The notes beneath the pieces were generated by a model. It saw only the letters and a list, made by a program, of their open reading frames with translations. It made no database searches and was not told the origin of the DNA. Made by a program: the position numbers and the translations under genes. A stretch of 64,000 nt of DNA, from positions 11,894,459 to 11,958,458 of the forward strand of contig NC_049997.1 of NCBI RefSeq assembly GCF_000003815.2, given 5' to 3'. Positions 1-12,007 of the stretch are shown here, piece by piece (positions within the stretch are counted from its first letter, which is position 1; each line of letters starts with the position of its first letter). This DNA comes from Branchiostoma floridae (Eukaryota > Chordata > Leptocardii > Amphioxiformes > Branchiostomatidae).

Positions 1-214
1 CCACTTGAATAGGAATTTTCTTAAAGGGCCTCATGTTAAATCTATCACTTAAACATTAAACAATCCAATTCCACACCTTTAAAATACACTGCTACTATAT
101 ATACAGTTACATTAAGACACAATTCCGAATTGATGCTTGAAATAAACAACATCTATGACCACTCTTAGGACATGTATCTTATATCGTAACACATAAAAGG
201 CTATAGGCACTTAC

Positions 215-298
215 TGTGGGAAGCCCCATGGTGGACGTAGTTTGTGCACCAGCCACAAGACGTACTGGGACCTGACGACTACTGTGGCCCAGGTAAGC
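215..298 (-). other. Candidate internal exon of an unidentified minus-strand gene
   Basis: On the minus strand an 84-nt segment (28 codons, phase 0 at both ends) is open and flanked by an AG acceptor and a consensus GTAAGT donor. It encodes a segment beginning AYLGHSSRQVPVRLVAG and ending TTSTMGLPT. I do not recognise the family. The plus strand is also open here and ends at a GTAAGC donor, so strand is uncertain. Together with the phase-0 candidate at 12008-12112 it may belong to one long-intron gene running off the left edge. Confidence 0.25.
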
Positions 299-724
299 CT
301 GCCTGATAGTATGTAAATGTGCAGTGGGCTGTTCCATCTACTAAAGGGGGTGTTGTATCAAATATGCGATGTGTAATCCTGCATATTGGATATAAAGCCA
401 ACTGTGATGGTCTCTGATCTAGTACTGATAAATACTAAGCAACAAATCACAGCTACTCTAACAATTGAAAATGCAAAATATTGATTCAAAACATGATACT
501 GATAGCTTCCTACATTGTGTATGTGAAAACAGAATTAGTCAATCATTTATAAATAATGGATATAATTTAACACAGCACAGTATCAGGGATAAAAGTACAT
601 TGTATAAGTAAGTATAAGCGGTAAGTAAGTATCAGGTATATAACAGAAAGCATTTGTTGTAAAATTTGCCACTCCATCAAACAGTAACTTTTTTGGGAAA
701 AAAAATTTAAATTTATGATATTTT

Positions 725-812
725 TCAACCTACTCCCTCAGCTGCCTAACCCATAACCAATACAAATTTGGTGCCGTTAACGGTTACCTTAGCGGCTGGA
801 GGTTTAGATGTA
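725..812. repeat. Short dispersed repeat, first of about six copies
   Basis: About 80 bp beginning with a CTCCCTCAGCTGCCTAACCC-type block, followed by CATAACCAATACAAATTTGG and a mirrored end that resembles TTAGC..GGAGGTT. Degenerate relatives occur near 1376-1466, 2557-2630, 7128-7180, 27344-27434 (ALDH16A1 intron 7) and 47221-47304. Ends are loosely complementary (AACCTTCTCCCT against AGGGAGAAGGTT), so this behaves like a very short inverted-repeat element. It has no coding capacity. Confidence 0.5.
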
Positions 813-2972
813 AGAAGGATGCGTAAGACAGCGCGTGGCACTGTCGGCATAACCAATGGGCTCCCTGGGAAATCTACACCGACGCGTACCCGTTATCACT
901 CTTTGCAGGAAAACTCAATCAACACAATCTCGTTTCACACAGAGTTAGGCTGCATAACTAAACCTGATAGGATAAATGAATACATGAAGCTTACAACATG
1001 TGTGCCAATGCTGAGCTATGCAAACACTAAGTCTCACCTGCATGTAAGGCTTACGCTAATGAAATGTAGCCACACGCTGTAGTGTGCTTGGAATACACAC
1101 AACACGGTCATGGATTCAGGAACACCGACGGATTTTAGAGTATCTTATTACCCCCGAAACCCCAGAGCAGGTTTTGATAAACCAGTCACAGAAAGGGAAC
1201 AACTATGATGTTCAGATCGAAAACATATTGCAAAACGTCTTGACCTAAGACTTAAGCCAAACCAAATCATTTTCTTAGTCCTTGGTTCTTATTTCCTGCA
1301 GTTACAATGAAATTTAGCTACGGATTGAACCAGCAACACACTCTGTTGCAAGGTTAATTTTCAAGCTTTAATAGCATCCTTTCTTTAACCATCTTCATAC
1401 TGCCAAATGCTGTAACCAATCCAAATTTGTTGCCAAATGGCTACCCTAGCATGAAGAAGGTCAAAATCACAGAACCTACAAAATGGAATGGATGAGGTCT
1501 CAAGTTAAGGCTTTCCATACATATCTTACAAACACAGCTGTGCCTTCATTCTAATTCCAGTGAGTGTGTGTGCTGTACATGTGCTGTTGTGTGGGTTAAA
1601 AGGTGTTCATCGGAGGAATAATGCAGTGATGTAATTTGTGTTTTGGGGTCAATAGTCTGAGCTGTATGACTGAGATTTGGTTAGACCATTTGTGATGACA
1701 ACAGTGCTTTGGATCTCTACTACTAGTTGTGTCAAAAGACTGATTTTTAATGCCTGCCATTCTGAAAGTCTGATCACAATTAATACAGCCAAATGTAGAG
1801 GACACAACAAAAAATGAATATGATTTCATTATTGAATAAATTTAGATACATGTTTGAATAACATCTGCCGGGCACCCAGGCAAACTGATGCAAAAAAGCA
1901 CGCGCAAAAAATAAAAGTAGGGCCAAAAAACTCCTAAATCTATAGCTGGTCAGGAAGTTGAACAAATATTGAACACACAGCAATTGGTAATCAAACAATG
2001 GCTCCTTTATTTATCGTTTTTCAAATTTTCTTAATTTTTTTCTCATTTTCTTCTTTGACTTTGGAAGACTTTGCACATTTTAAATGTGATATCAAAATAT
2101 CTGAATTCTGATATCTATGCCTTGTAACCTTACAAACAATTTGCAAATTTGATGGCATAAGGCTACCTCAGCATGATGTTGGTTAAATGTGAGGGTTATT
2201 ACGTGCCAATCTTTCCTAACCTTTCCCTGACCTTACTCCCACGTAAAGTCTTCACCTTTTTCAAATTCAATCACAGAGTAATGCAGCACTGATCTTTAGA
2301 AACAAAACTCATTTAAACAGATGAGTGTCACAGTTTGAAAACCAGGCTTTTGACATAGGGATTCCCTGGCGGACAGGCTGAGGTGATTGAAACGTTGTAC
2401 ATAATGCTAGTCTAAGAGTTCAAAGACCTCATACCTCCCACAATGAAATGGTTCTTGCAATCTAAGTTTTAAGTTTCAGCAGTGAAAAATGTTTTCTTTT
2501 ATTTTCTACATCTGGATTGGCTCCAAATCTAGTCTTTTTTTAAAGTTTTTACTTGAACCTTCTCCCAGTTGCCTATCCTGTAACCAATTAAGAACTGTGA
2601 GAGCCAAGTCTGCTACTCGAGTGTGCTAAAGGACCTACACCCTTGCACCAACAATTAAAAAATCTTGAAGTAGGACTTATTGCCAATTTTGTTGGTCCTC
2701 TCTCTAGTTGACACTACATGATGTATATATTGACATCTTCCTTTAAAAGTTTAAGCAGTCGCAGTATTCTTATCCCTTCAACAATTCTTACCTCTCCTCT
2801 GCTACGCATTTCATCAACCAGAATGGCAGGAAAAATATTATAGGTAGAATTAGATATGGCAAAAATTGTATCAAAGAATGTTGTTTCCATACTATTATTC
2901 AAAATGAAAAATATGTACTAACTTGAAACTATCAACATTTCAGCTGCCTATTTTATAAAAAAATATAAGTTT

Positions 2973-3135
2973 AACGCCAGTTCACCTTTATCCGCGAGGT
3001 AACCTATATGCTATAAGCCTATAACCTAATATCATTGCAATTTGAAGCTACCGTCCATCAATCTGATATCCCTAATACACTGCTTTCAAATATAACGGAT
3101 ATAGGTTACGCCCCAGATAAAGGTGAACTAGCGTT
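2973..3135. mobile_element. Inverted-repeat element, family A copy 1 (MITE-like)
   Basis: The ends are inverted copies of AACGCTAGTTCACCTTTATC, followed inward by GGTAACCTATAT. An inner pair related to GACGGTGGTTTCAAA is also mirrored. The family has further copies at 8190-8412, 9634-9820 and 47556-47766, and a half copy near 3505-3676. It is non-coding and best read as a non-autonomous DNA element. Superfamily not determined. Confidence 0.65.
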
Positions 3136-3504
3136 ACTATTAATTTTTCAGGAATGATTAAAAAAAACTACCTGTAAAACTACTAACAGTTACAGTGTTC
3201 TAAATTATGCCTTCCTATAATTGAAAAAGCAACACTCTCTCTATCGAGTCATCAGTCTCAATTTGCCATGAAATTTCCGTGCACATTTTGATCAACCAAC
3301 CAGAAACCCTCTAAAAGGTTAGCCAGTCCACCTCATTAACCACAAAAACGTTCTACAGGGCACTTTCACATCTGATTCATTAGGTGCACAGACGTCATCA
3401 ATAAAACCAATACACGTCGCCAGAATGTCTAATGCTACTCTAACGTTTTCCGTTGGGGTAACTGAAATCTATTGTTTTTACAAACTAAGCATTTATCATT
3501 GAGG

Positions 3505-3676
3505 ATTTAGTCATTGGACGGTGGTTCCAAATTGCAATATTTTGAAAACGTTGCATTTATTTTCAAGATATTGCAACCATGCAACATCCATAGACTTGAT
3601 ATCCCTAATGACCAACTGTGTAAAAACAACGGATTTAGATTACCCCCAGATAAAGATGATAAAGCGTTACAGTTGT
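3505..3676. mobile_element. Degenerate copy of family A inverted-repeat element
   Basis: Contains the GACGGTGGTTCCAAATTGCA-type inner block, a GACTTGATATCCC block and a right end ending GATAAAGATGATAAAGCGTT, matching the right half of the family A elements. The left terminus is eroded. Confidence 0.4.
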
Positions 3677-3850
3677 AACTGCAAGAAAACTACTCCTACA
3701 ATGTCATGACTGATGCAACTGAAGTACTTGATCCGTCAAAGGTAAACAGTGTCCAGTTGTTGTTGACAGTTGACTTTGTCACTGATTATTACTTGAGACA
3801 CGTGATTCACCAGCTAAGCTAATAACTAGGAGTCCTGTATGTGCACATTA

Positions 3851-4175
3851 GGCCACACCAAATCTATTTGCTGCTTCTTGGATTTTTTTCCAGGAAAAAT
3901 TGGACCGACAGGACAAAAAAAATAAAAATAATTTTTTTCAAAAGGTCTGGGATGAAGATATACGGCTTAAACAAATTTTAAGAAACAGCCTGAGAAGTTT
4001 AACAGCATGTTTTATACAATGAATACTGAAATATACTATGTGGCTCTGAAAGGTAACATTTACAGTTTTGTTATAGCAAAACCTGTATTATTGTTTCTTG
4101 TGGCTTATTCTTTTTGAGAAAATGAAAAAAATGGACAGGTGAATCTGAGAAGCAACATATAAAATTGGTGTGGCC
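3851..4175. mobile_element. Inverted-repeat element with TTA target-site duplication (family E)
   Basis: Starts GGCCACACCAAAT and ends TTGGTGTGGCC, with TTA directly on both sides (3848-3850 and 4176-4178). A 3-bp TTA/TWA duplication is typical of the PIF/Harbinger superfamily, so this is probably a Harbinger-type MITE. The inner part has no transposase. A related element sits at 24504-24731 in an ALDH16A1 intron. Confidence 0.65.
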
Positions 4176-4179
4176 TTAC

Positions 4180-4265
4180 CTTCTGCTGATGTGCTGTGTG
4201 GCCTACATGAAAAGACAAAAGCCTTGAAGTTTTGTACTGAATTTGCTATAAAATCTACCATGAAC
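4180..4265 (-). other. Candidate exon, unidentified
   Basis: On the minus strand an 86-nt open segment lies between a TTTGGACAG acceptor and a GTAAG donor. It reads FMVDFIANSVQNFKAF followed by VFSCRPHSTSAE. The donor overlaps the TTA duplication of the neighbouring inverted-repeat element, so the splice site may be partly created by the insertion. The family is not recognised and chance is a serious alternative. Confidence 0.18.
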
Positions 4266-4819
4266 CTGTCCAAACTATAAAGTTAAAGGACTGTAAAATA
4301 GGCATTCTATTTCATTACTTTGATACAATTCCCTGGCAAGTTTGTTCCAAAGATTTACATCTACTGTAGTAGCACATTGCACACTATGGTCAATAATAAT
4401 GATGGTCAATAAAGCCTACATATTAAGTGCTGTGGAAATAGGCTCTCTATTTGATTTTGTTAAATGCAAATTTTGACAAAATACATGACAATTTGTTACC
4501 CAACAAAAAGTAGACTCATATAAATTACTTGAGCCCTAAAACTAAAGAATACAAAGAAGCAGTCCACTTCATTTTTTTCATGCATCAATTTCCCCTGTAA
4601 AGGTTTATTCAAATGATTTACAATGTACATAAGAGGCACGAGAGCAGATGAACTGTAAAACTAAAAAGCTTTCAGAGCAGGTACATGTATTCCATTTCAT
4701 TCTTTTAAGGCGAGTTTATGCGACATACTCTGAAATATCATGCCCAACACAAAATCATTAAAAAAATGTCTCTGTACCCTAAGACTGAAGTACTGTAAAA
4801 AAAATAGGCACTCTATTCC

Positions 4820-5168
4820 CAGGGCTCGAAATACCACCTGCATATGCAGGTTATTGCAGGTAAAATTGGAGCTGTACAGGTGTTTCTGGTGTCTACCTGC
4901 ACCTAGCCTGCACTGGTCCATGTACTAGGTTTTATACATAAATGTCTTATGATGCAGGTGTAAATGGATTGTTATCAGCTGCATTGACTGTTACCACCTA
5001 TAAAGAATAAAAGAAAAAATAGCAATGTTTCCTGAACAATTTTAGTATGATCCATACTTTCTAAATTCAGACTGGTGCAAGTAAAATTTGTCTGGTGCAG
5101 GTAATTTTCAATGTTACCTGCACCAGTGCAGGTACCGGGGTATGCAGAAAAAAGCATTTCGAGCCCTG
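4820..5168. mobile_element. Inverted-repeat element with CAGGGCTCGAAAT ends (family D, copy 1)
   Basis: The left end is CAGGGCTCGAAAT and the right end its inverse ATTTCGAGCCCTG. Just inside are dyads built on ACCTGCATATGCAGGT, with many further CCTGCA/TGCAGG repeats. It is paired with the copy at 7507-7833, which has the same ends but a different internal dyad. Non-coding. Confidence 0.65.
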
Positions 5169-5699
5169 ATTCCATTTCTCAGCGCAAGTGACCACAAAGT
5201 ATAGTATTTACAGTACCTATCTCAAAAGCAGATGGCCGTTAAGTCACATTCGCAAAGATTGCAACCATGAATGATCATGGGATAGTAGGTTTAGCCGATA
5301 TGAAAGGAAAATTTATTGTACCATGCTTATCTAGCTATAGCATTATGGGGAGGCCTGCATTTCACTTTTTTTTTCACACACACACATGCCACTTTTTGTA
5401 AGGTGTTGTTATAAGTTATTTTGATTTTCTGTAATCCAAGGGAAAGCATGATCTTATTAACGTAATTTTTGTAGCAAATGTTGCATAACTTCCTTCCTTT
5501 AATTTAGCGTAAAGTATTGTCAGGACCCCCATGCAGACCACCCTTGTCTTGTATTGAACAAGCTTGATGTCTTGGTGAATGGGACGCATTATTTTCCTTT
5601 TTCCTCCTCTGAATCTAAAAATGTCCTCCATAAAATTAAAATTGCAATCCTTCTTGGTCTGTTACTAGGTAATTCAAGAAGCAAATCATACATAATTAC

Positions 5700-5819
5700 T
5701 TGTACAAGTATCTATAGGCAAGGGGCTTTCATTTGATGAAAGTTTCTTGCTGTAGGCATCCAGAAAATCAACTCCATTCCAATTCCTGTTGAGCATAATC
5801 ATATATGGAATCTTGGTGC
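5700..5819 (-). other. Protein-like segment, possible exon or transposase relic
   Basis: Minus-strand 120-nt open segment after a long pyrimidine tract and CCAG acceptor, ending at a GTAATT donor. It encodes TKIPYMIMLNRNWNGVDFLD followed by AYSKKLSSNE. The NRNWNGVDFLD stretch faintly recalls the YNxxMGGVDxxD block of piggyBac transposases, but the match is too short to claim. Adjacent sequence (5416-5640) is also open on both strands. It could be a decayed mobile-element gene or an exon of an unknown gene. Confidence 0.2.
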
Positions 5820-6118
5820 CTGGCACCACCCAAGGCAAAAAAAAGCTATTAATGACAGTATTGATATCATACAAACTGATATCATTATTATATTTCACTG
5901 TAAATTACATTCTATAATCATATGATTGTCTCATATGCTGCATGCCATTCATGGTTTTACTTGACCTAAATTGGCACTAATAGAAGTGTAATGTAACTGG
6001 TTTAAATTCATATTCATCCCAATTTCACTTCCATCCTTGATTCTGAAAAAAATATAAGTTGATAAAGCTATAGATCTTATGGCATGACATTCATGCTAAA
6101 AACATTGTCCCTAGTACT

Positions 6119-6265
6119 GTTTGACTTTCACACCAATAGACATGTCCGTGGTACTGAACAACACTAACACTGAAAATTGCAACCCTTTCCTTGGTACTGA
6201 ATAACATTGACACATATAATCCTTTCCTTGGTGCTGAATAACATTCACACTGACAACCCTGTCAA
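6119..6265. repeat. Short tandem array of GGTGCTGAATAACATT-type units
   Basis: Three units, each with a TTGGTACTGAATAACAtt-like core followed by a CACAC or CACTG spacer, spaced about 45-50 bp. The core is the reverse complement of the core in the minisatellites at 31340-31680 and 34461-35212. A CA microsatellite follows at about 6396-6435. Confidence 0.5.
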
Positions 6266-6869
6266 AGGTCACATACAAGGGGGCCAAAAATCGACCATGA
6301 CTTTCATCTTTCAAATGCCTTTCCACATACCAAATATCATCAAAATCCATCCAGAGGTTCTTGAGTTTTGCTGACTACAAAATCCCAAAACATACACAGA
6401 TACACACACAAACACACACACACACACACACAAACAAACAAAAAAACTATACATGTATCTCTATTTTTCATGGAAATAATAATAAGTTCAGCCTGCCTTA
6501 CCAAAATGCATACAGATACCTTCTTAGCCATGCTGACCAGATCTATGATTGTCAAAAATTAAAGTCAAGCACTCAAGCATTAATGTTCCTGTCCCTGGTA
6601 CTGAAATACTTATTATTATGAGATATGCCCTTTCCCTGGTGCTGAATGGCTTTCCACTTGAAACATGATTTCTTCTGTTTTAAAGAGCATTTATTTTATT
6701 CCTAGACCAGAAAAATAGCTACACAGAGCAACACAGGAATTCAAAACATATCAATTATTATTACTTCTCTACCCTACATTCACATTTCACAAATACCATT
6801 GATAGTAAATCAGTACATCCTACACTTAAGGCTCAACGATAATTGCCTTACAATTGCCATTCACCCCTA

Positions 6870-7017
6870 NNNNNNNNNNNNNNNNNNNNNNNNNNNNNNN
6901 NNNNNNNNNNNNNNNNNNNNNNNNNNNNNNNNNNNNNNNNNNNNNNNNNNNNNNNNNNNNNNNNNNNNNNNNNNNNNNNNNNNNNNNNNNNNNNNNNNNN
7001 NNNNNNNNNNNNNNNNN
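6870..7017. other. Assembly gap
   Basis: 148 consecutive N. Nothing can be said about the content. Confidence 0.99.
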
Positions 7018-7506
7018 AAACAAAGTAATCCTAGTCTATTGTATTCCTTTAATTGGGACTCTGAATGGAACTGCTATTAGCCATATATAAAATCGCTATT
7101 GTATCCTTATTCTTTAACACGCTGAAGTAGCTTTTGGCCACCAATTCTCTATCAGTTACAGGATAGGCATCAGGGAGATGTTAGAGTTGATAGCAAAATT
7201 TCTGTTGCATTCAAAAGGTATTTTTCATAAAGTTTTACTTGACAATAAGCCTTTATTCCATCTACTTTAGTATGGGTCTTTTCTTAAGCAGACCACTTTG
7301 TCAAAAAGTCAAGGGATGACAGTAACAAAATTTGTGATATTTTGCATATATATGATCAGCGTTTCCGCCAGACCTCATATGATACATTTGTATGATATGA
7401 TTTTCATTCATGGCCTAGACTGATTAGGTATAGAGATTACAAAATTTTCTCTAACTGCTGGCTAACTGAATGTGGATTATTTGGACGTCATGTTCAATTG
7501 CATAAA

Positions 7507-7833
7507 CAGGGCTCGAAATACTGGGTGCACGTGCACCCAGGTGCACCCAAAATTTGAGTTGTGCACCCAATTACTTTCTGTGGGTGCACAGGGTGCACCC
7601 AAATATTTTTTTGCATTTACGTATGTAAAGATATCAAAGTATACTAGTATACATCATATTCTTGAGATCTAAGTGTTAAAAAGGTAATAAAAATGTCTGT
7701 CATAGTACTTGTTTAAGAATTTGATAGCTTGTAACTAAATTTAAGTGGTGCACCCTAAAATATTTTACTGCACCTAATGCTTTAAGCTGGGTGCACCAGT
7801 GCACCTAATCCCCAAAAAGAATTTCGAGCCCTG
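7507..7833. mobile_element. Inverted-repeat element with CAGGGCTCGAAAT ends (family D, copy 2)
   Basis: Ends CAGGGCTCGAAAT and ATTTCGAGCCCTG, as in the element at 4820-5168. The inner dyad is GGGTGCACGTGCACCC, surrounded by repeated GTGCACCC words, with a mirrored GTGCACCAGTGCAC near the right end. The two copies share termini and architecture but little internal sequence. Confidence 0.65.
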
Positions 7834-8189
7834 ATAAAGTATTGCAATACTTTCCATAGAGTATTGTATTATAAATCACAGGCTATCAGTCAAATAGTAC
7901 AAGAGTCTAAGTGTAATAAATCTCACCATTGATAATGCCATAATAAAATAGATAACCCACTCTGATGCCTTTTCACACAACATACATTTTTTTTTAACTA
8001 TCAATTGCTCCAAGCCTTTCATATCCAAAGACTGTTAGTTTTGGAAAAATAATAAAAAATAAAAAATAAACACCATCTTGCAATTGTCTGAAAAGAAAAC
8101 TTTTAAAAAACTGTCCTAATAGCTTATCCCAAAATGAAACCAACACACAACATGAATACATAGACATCTACCTTTCACAAACTTCCTGT

Positions 8190-8412
8190 AAAGCTAGTTC
8201 ACCTTTATCCGCTGGGTTACCTATATCCGTCGTTTTTAAAACGGGGTACATAACAGTTATATACATCAAGTCGGAAGTTCCAAACTGATTAAAAGCCGAA
8301 CCAAAATTTGAAACCACCGGCCATCGACTTGATAACGGTAATCTCAAATATATCCTGATTTAAAAAAAAAACTTATATAGGTTACCTCACGAATAAAGGT
8401 GAACTAGCGTTA
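8190..8412. mobile_element. Inverted-repeat element, family A copy 2
   Basis: Left end GCTAGTTCACCTTTATCCGC, right end ATAAAGGTGAACTAGCGTT. The inner block GAAACCACCGGCCATCGACT matches the other family A copies. No coding content. Confidence 0.65.
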
Positions 8413-8673
8413 TATACTAGTACACAGACGTTACACAGTCACGTACATTCAGTTGATAATATGATCTCTTTGGTGGTGGTAATAAAAAAAGTTATCCCAC
8501 TTGACAGGCCGCTGTGATAAATGTCACATCTGCGCACGGATATTTCTTCATCCCAAGCACATTTGTATGATGAAAGAGTCAGTATAATTACTCTTTGTAG
8601 GTGAGTTATTGTCCTGCAGAAATGGCCTTTAGTTAGGCTAGCCATTACTTACATCATTGCATACACACTGCAT

Positions 8674-8880
8674 ACTGTAAATGCATTAAAGTTCGCGGGG
8701 ATTTAATTTCGCGGTAGCTTGAAAATGACTTTTCGCTGTGATTTTTATTTCGCGGTAACAACATAGACTGCAGTCTAATACCATAATAGAAAAATGTTCG
8801 TGGTGGGTTTAAGTTCGCGGTGAAGTGGTTGCCGCAAAAACCGCGAACTTTAATCCACCACGAACATTTCTGCATTTATA
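8674..8880. mobile_element. Inverted-repeat element with TTCGCGGT motifs (family B, copy 1)
   Basis: Opens with ACTGTAAATGCATTAAAGTT and closes with its approximate inverse ending AACATTTCTGCATTTATAGT. Inside are repeated TTCGCGGT and ACCGCGAAC words. Relatives lie at 18537-18710 (PIH1D1 intron), about 30589-30715 and 43714-43800. Non-autonomous and non-coding. Confidence 0.6.
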
Positions 8881-9633
8881 GTATACCGTACCATGGAGGA
8901 GCCCTGTAGGGTTTCTCTCGTACATACTGGTACATGTACCTTGAAGGTTCCCTACAGGGGTGGTCTCATAATGTCAATTTCAGACATCATAAGAAATCTC
9001 ACATGCAAAATACATGATGTAAAGCAAAGTCTTGTCCAAAAGAGGAACCTCTGACATACACAGTGATTTGTTGAATTTGTATGCTGTTTGATATGTCAAC
9101 CTATGCTAGTAAGTTGCCAGATGATCTAAGGTAAGGTAAGGTGTGTGGCCATGGAGATTCCCGATAGGGTTCATCTCAGAAGTTCAAATGCTGTTTTTAA
9201 AGGATATATTACAAAAAAAGATTCATTTTTAATCCAAGAAATTTTCTTTTCTCTATAGAATTTAGAAACTCATGCATTAAAATTCCAAAGCAATGATTGG
9301 CTCATATTTTCCTTCCTACTTGTAAGGTCTAAAAAGGACTAAAATTCTTGAATCAAATCACAGAAAGATGGCAACAAGCCAGCTAGGTGCAATATGTGTA
9401 AATTGTACTTCAAACAACTCAATCTCGTAACAGCATCCCTAAAATGCTTCATTTCCTCTTCAAAGGTGCAAATATACATTTACTTCATATATATCTCATT
9501 GCAGGAGACAGGAAATAGATTTAGAAGCAACCACCAACAAAATACTCTTCACATATTGTCTGGAGGGAGAGAGTAAACCTGGTCCGGGCAACCCACCCGT
9601 GATGATGATGATGAATGATTATATCAAAAATGT

Positions 9634-9820
9634 AATGCTAGTTCACTTTTATTCGCGGGGTAACCTATATCCGTTGTACTTAAAAACTTGAATAGACGGT
9701 GGTTTCAAATTCAATCTAATGCAGTTTGAGACCACCGTCCGTCGACTTGATATCCCGAAATACCCTGGTGTTAAATTCAACGGATAAAGGTTACCCTGCA
9801 AATAAAGGTGAACTAGCGTT
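9634..9820. mobile_element. Inverted-repeat element, family A copy 3
   Basis: Left end AATGCTAGTTCACTTTTATT, right end AATAAAGGTGAACTAGCGTT. The inner inverted pair GACGGTGGTTTCAAA and TTTGAGACCACCGTC is clear. Confidence 0.65.
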
Positions 9821-9976
9821 ACTGGGAAAAATCCAAGTCATAGAAAATTGTTTTCTTTTCAAGAGTAACATTAAATATTCAGTCATACAAAAGAATCACA
9901 TTGGAAAACTGTTCTTATATGCAATGACTGTATGACTGAGCTTTGTGAGGGTTACTACAGAGTCATATAATATATG

Positions 9977-10386
9977 ATTAGCCTGGATACCATACCCCAA
10001 CCTCAGATATCTTTCGTGTTGGGGTCTGGCAGGATGGCTGTAGAAAGGTTCTTGAAGGCCCTTGATCAGAGGGAGGAGAACCTAGGATTGATGACCACTC
10101 ACACCACAGGTAGCCAGCTACAACACACCACAGTTGGTCAGCAGGCTATCACAGCAGCAAATCAGGTACTTAGTGGTCACTGTTATGGATTCAAAAAATA
10201 CAGTTGGGGGCCTTTAACCAATCATGACAGGGGTGTAATTACTTCCTGCTGATCCTGTGCTGTTCTATTGGTGGAGTTTTTTGCCCACTAGAAGAGGCAA
10301 AATTGAGAGGAGTTCCTATGTCATCCTGCCAGACCCCTGCACGATAGATACTTGAGATCGGGCTGGGGTTTGGTAACCAGGCTAAT
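9977..10386. mobile_element. 410-bp inverted-repeat element enclosing an open reading segment
   Basis: Begins ATTAGCCTGGATACCATACC and ends GGTAACCAGGCTAAT. Inner ends TTGGGGTCTGGCAGGATG and CATCCTGCCAGACCCC are also mirrored. Between them (about 10030-10166, plus) is an open stretch reading AVERFLKALDQREENLGL and continuing HTTGSQLQHTTVGQQ, followed by a GTACTT donor-like site. Either a captured host fragment or chance coding. No known domain. Confidence 0.5.
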
Positions 10387-11563
10387 ATATGTCATTGCAG
10401 AGAAAAAGGAAATAGACTCAAGGCACTCCTAAAAGAATATCCTCTTCAAATGTTGACATTGCACTAGGGGAGATCCTAGCTACACAGACTTGTTGAGAGT
10501 GCTGCATATATTCACTTTAATTGTCCTTCTAGGGTATTGAACTTAAGGAAACAGACAAATACAAGTATTATTATATAACTGCAACAATATGAGAACTCTC
10601 TGCTGTAAATATTAGCTTTGGAAAGTATGCATATATCGTATGCATATAGGAAAAGCATGGGGAACATTGTAATTGCACGATGAACACTTTGCAAACAGCC
10701 CCTTCAATCTGTTATTCCTCAGAATTTATGGTGATATTGATAACATTATTATTAATAACTCGACGTCAGGCCTGGTTTACATTCAGCTGCAGATCTAGAG
10801 TTGCCAGAAGGCAAAAAACTACAGAAACCAACTAAGTCAGAAATTTACACTCAGGTAAGAAGACAGGTGGGTGGGCAGGCGGCTGAATGGATAAATGGAT
10901 GGATGGATGGATGGATGCGCAGACGGACGGACGGATGGATGAATGAATGAAAAGATAGATTGTTTTTATGCATCAGACAATATAATTTTGAATTGACCTG
11001 ATTTGTTCATAGTCATTTTTTTATAATTGACCTGGAAATGTCTCAAATAAGAACATTAAAATCAAATGTGATTAATATACCATATATATCAAAATGGACA
11101 CTACCTGACTCTCCTTTCATTATATCTGTAACTTCTTTTGCTGACAATTGACCTGGACTTGTCTGCGTATCTCGAAGAAATTATGTCTTGATTCAATTTC
11201 TGACAACGTAAAAGTCTTACATGTGACAGATAAGATAACAAAACACATTTCTGTTGCAAACAATTGAATCTACAAATTCGATCTTGCTTTAAAAAAAATG
11301 CTGAACTTTCTAAACAAGGCCAAAATTTGTGGATCAAAATTTAGCACTGCATTCTGTGAATAAACCGGTTGCCAGTTAAAAATCACGCATCTGTTACTGT
11401 GGTGAAAGAACATGATTGTTCAACAACTGTGCACTGTTTAGTGATTGTCATACACACATACGAGTTCTACCTAATAGTAAATGACTCATGAGTTAGCACG
11501 TGTCAGTGCATGAAGTCTTGAAGATAAATTTAATCTTTCTGTCCGATGGCGTAAGAGTCTTAC

Positions 11564-11593
11564 ACGTGACAGATAAGAGTCGCCAACACACTC
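11564..11593 (-). other. 30-nt exon-like segment, duplicated at 11221-11250
   Basis: Minus strand: an AACAG acceptor, then 30 nt encoding ECVGDSYLSR, then a GTAAGACT donor. A diverged copy at 11221-11250 encodes KCVLLSYLSH with the same acceptor and donor. Both are phase 0. The similarity extends a few tens of bp into the flanks, so a local tandem duplication is certain; whether these are real microexons is not. Confidence 0.2.
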
Positions 11594-12007
11594 CTGTTTC
11601 AAAGATAAGACATCGACACACGCTGCAATTTTGTTAATTTGGCTATCTATATGCAACATGGTATTCATGAATAATGCATTAACAAGATTTATCGTATTCC
11701 TTGTCTCATTCACAATGTATTACTATTAGCAGTCTGCCACATTTGGTTAGTGAGTCTCACGATCTAGTTTAGCAGGAACGAAATGTGCAACAAATGAGGG
11801 CATTCTGAGGCAAGGACATGGCAAGAGGCACAGAGGCACAGTGACTTTTATCATATTATATATCTTATATCATTTTGTCATATAATTTTAAGTGAGGCTA
11901 GGAGAGAATCAACTGTTGAAGAGAATCTATGACAAATTTTTGGAGTCACAAGACAGAATTCTGATTTTTTTTCTGGTACAATGTATATCCATGACTGTCC
12001 CACTTAC

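Noticed and set aside
768-1082. 104-codon plus-strand open frame
   Set aside because: No domain, no splice context beyond chance, and it begins inside a copy of a dispersed repeat.
6799-7090. Open frames across the N run
   Set aside because: The open length comes from undefined bases.
8654-8875. 73-codon minus-strand frame
   Set aside because: It lies wholly inside a family B inverted-repeat element; similar DNA is non-coding elsewhere in the window.
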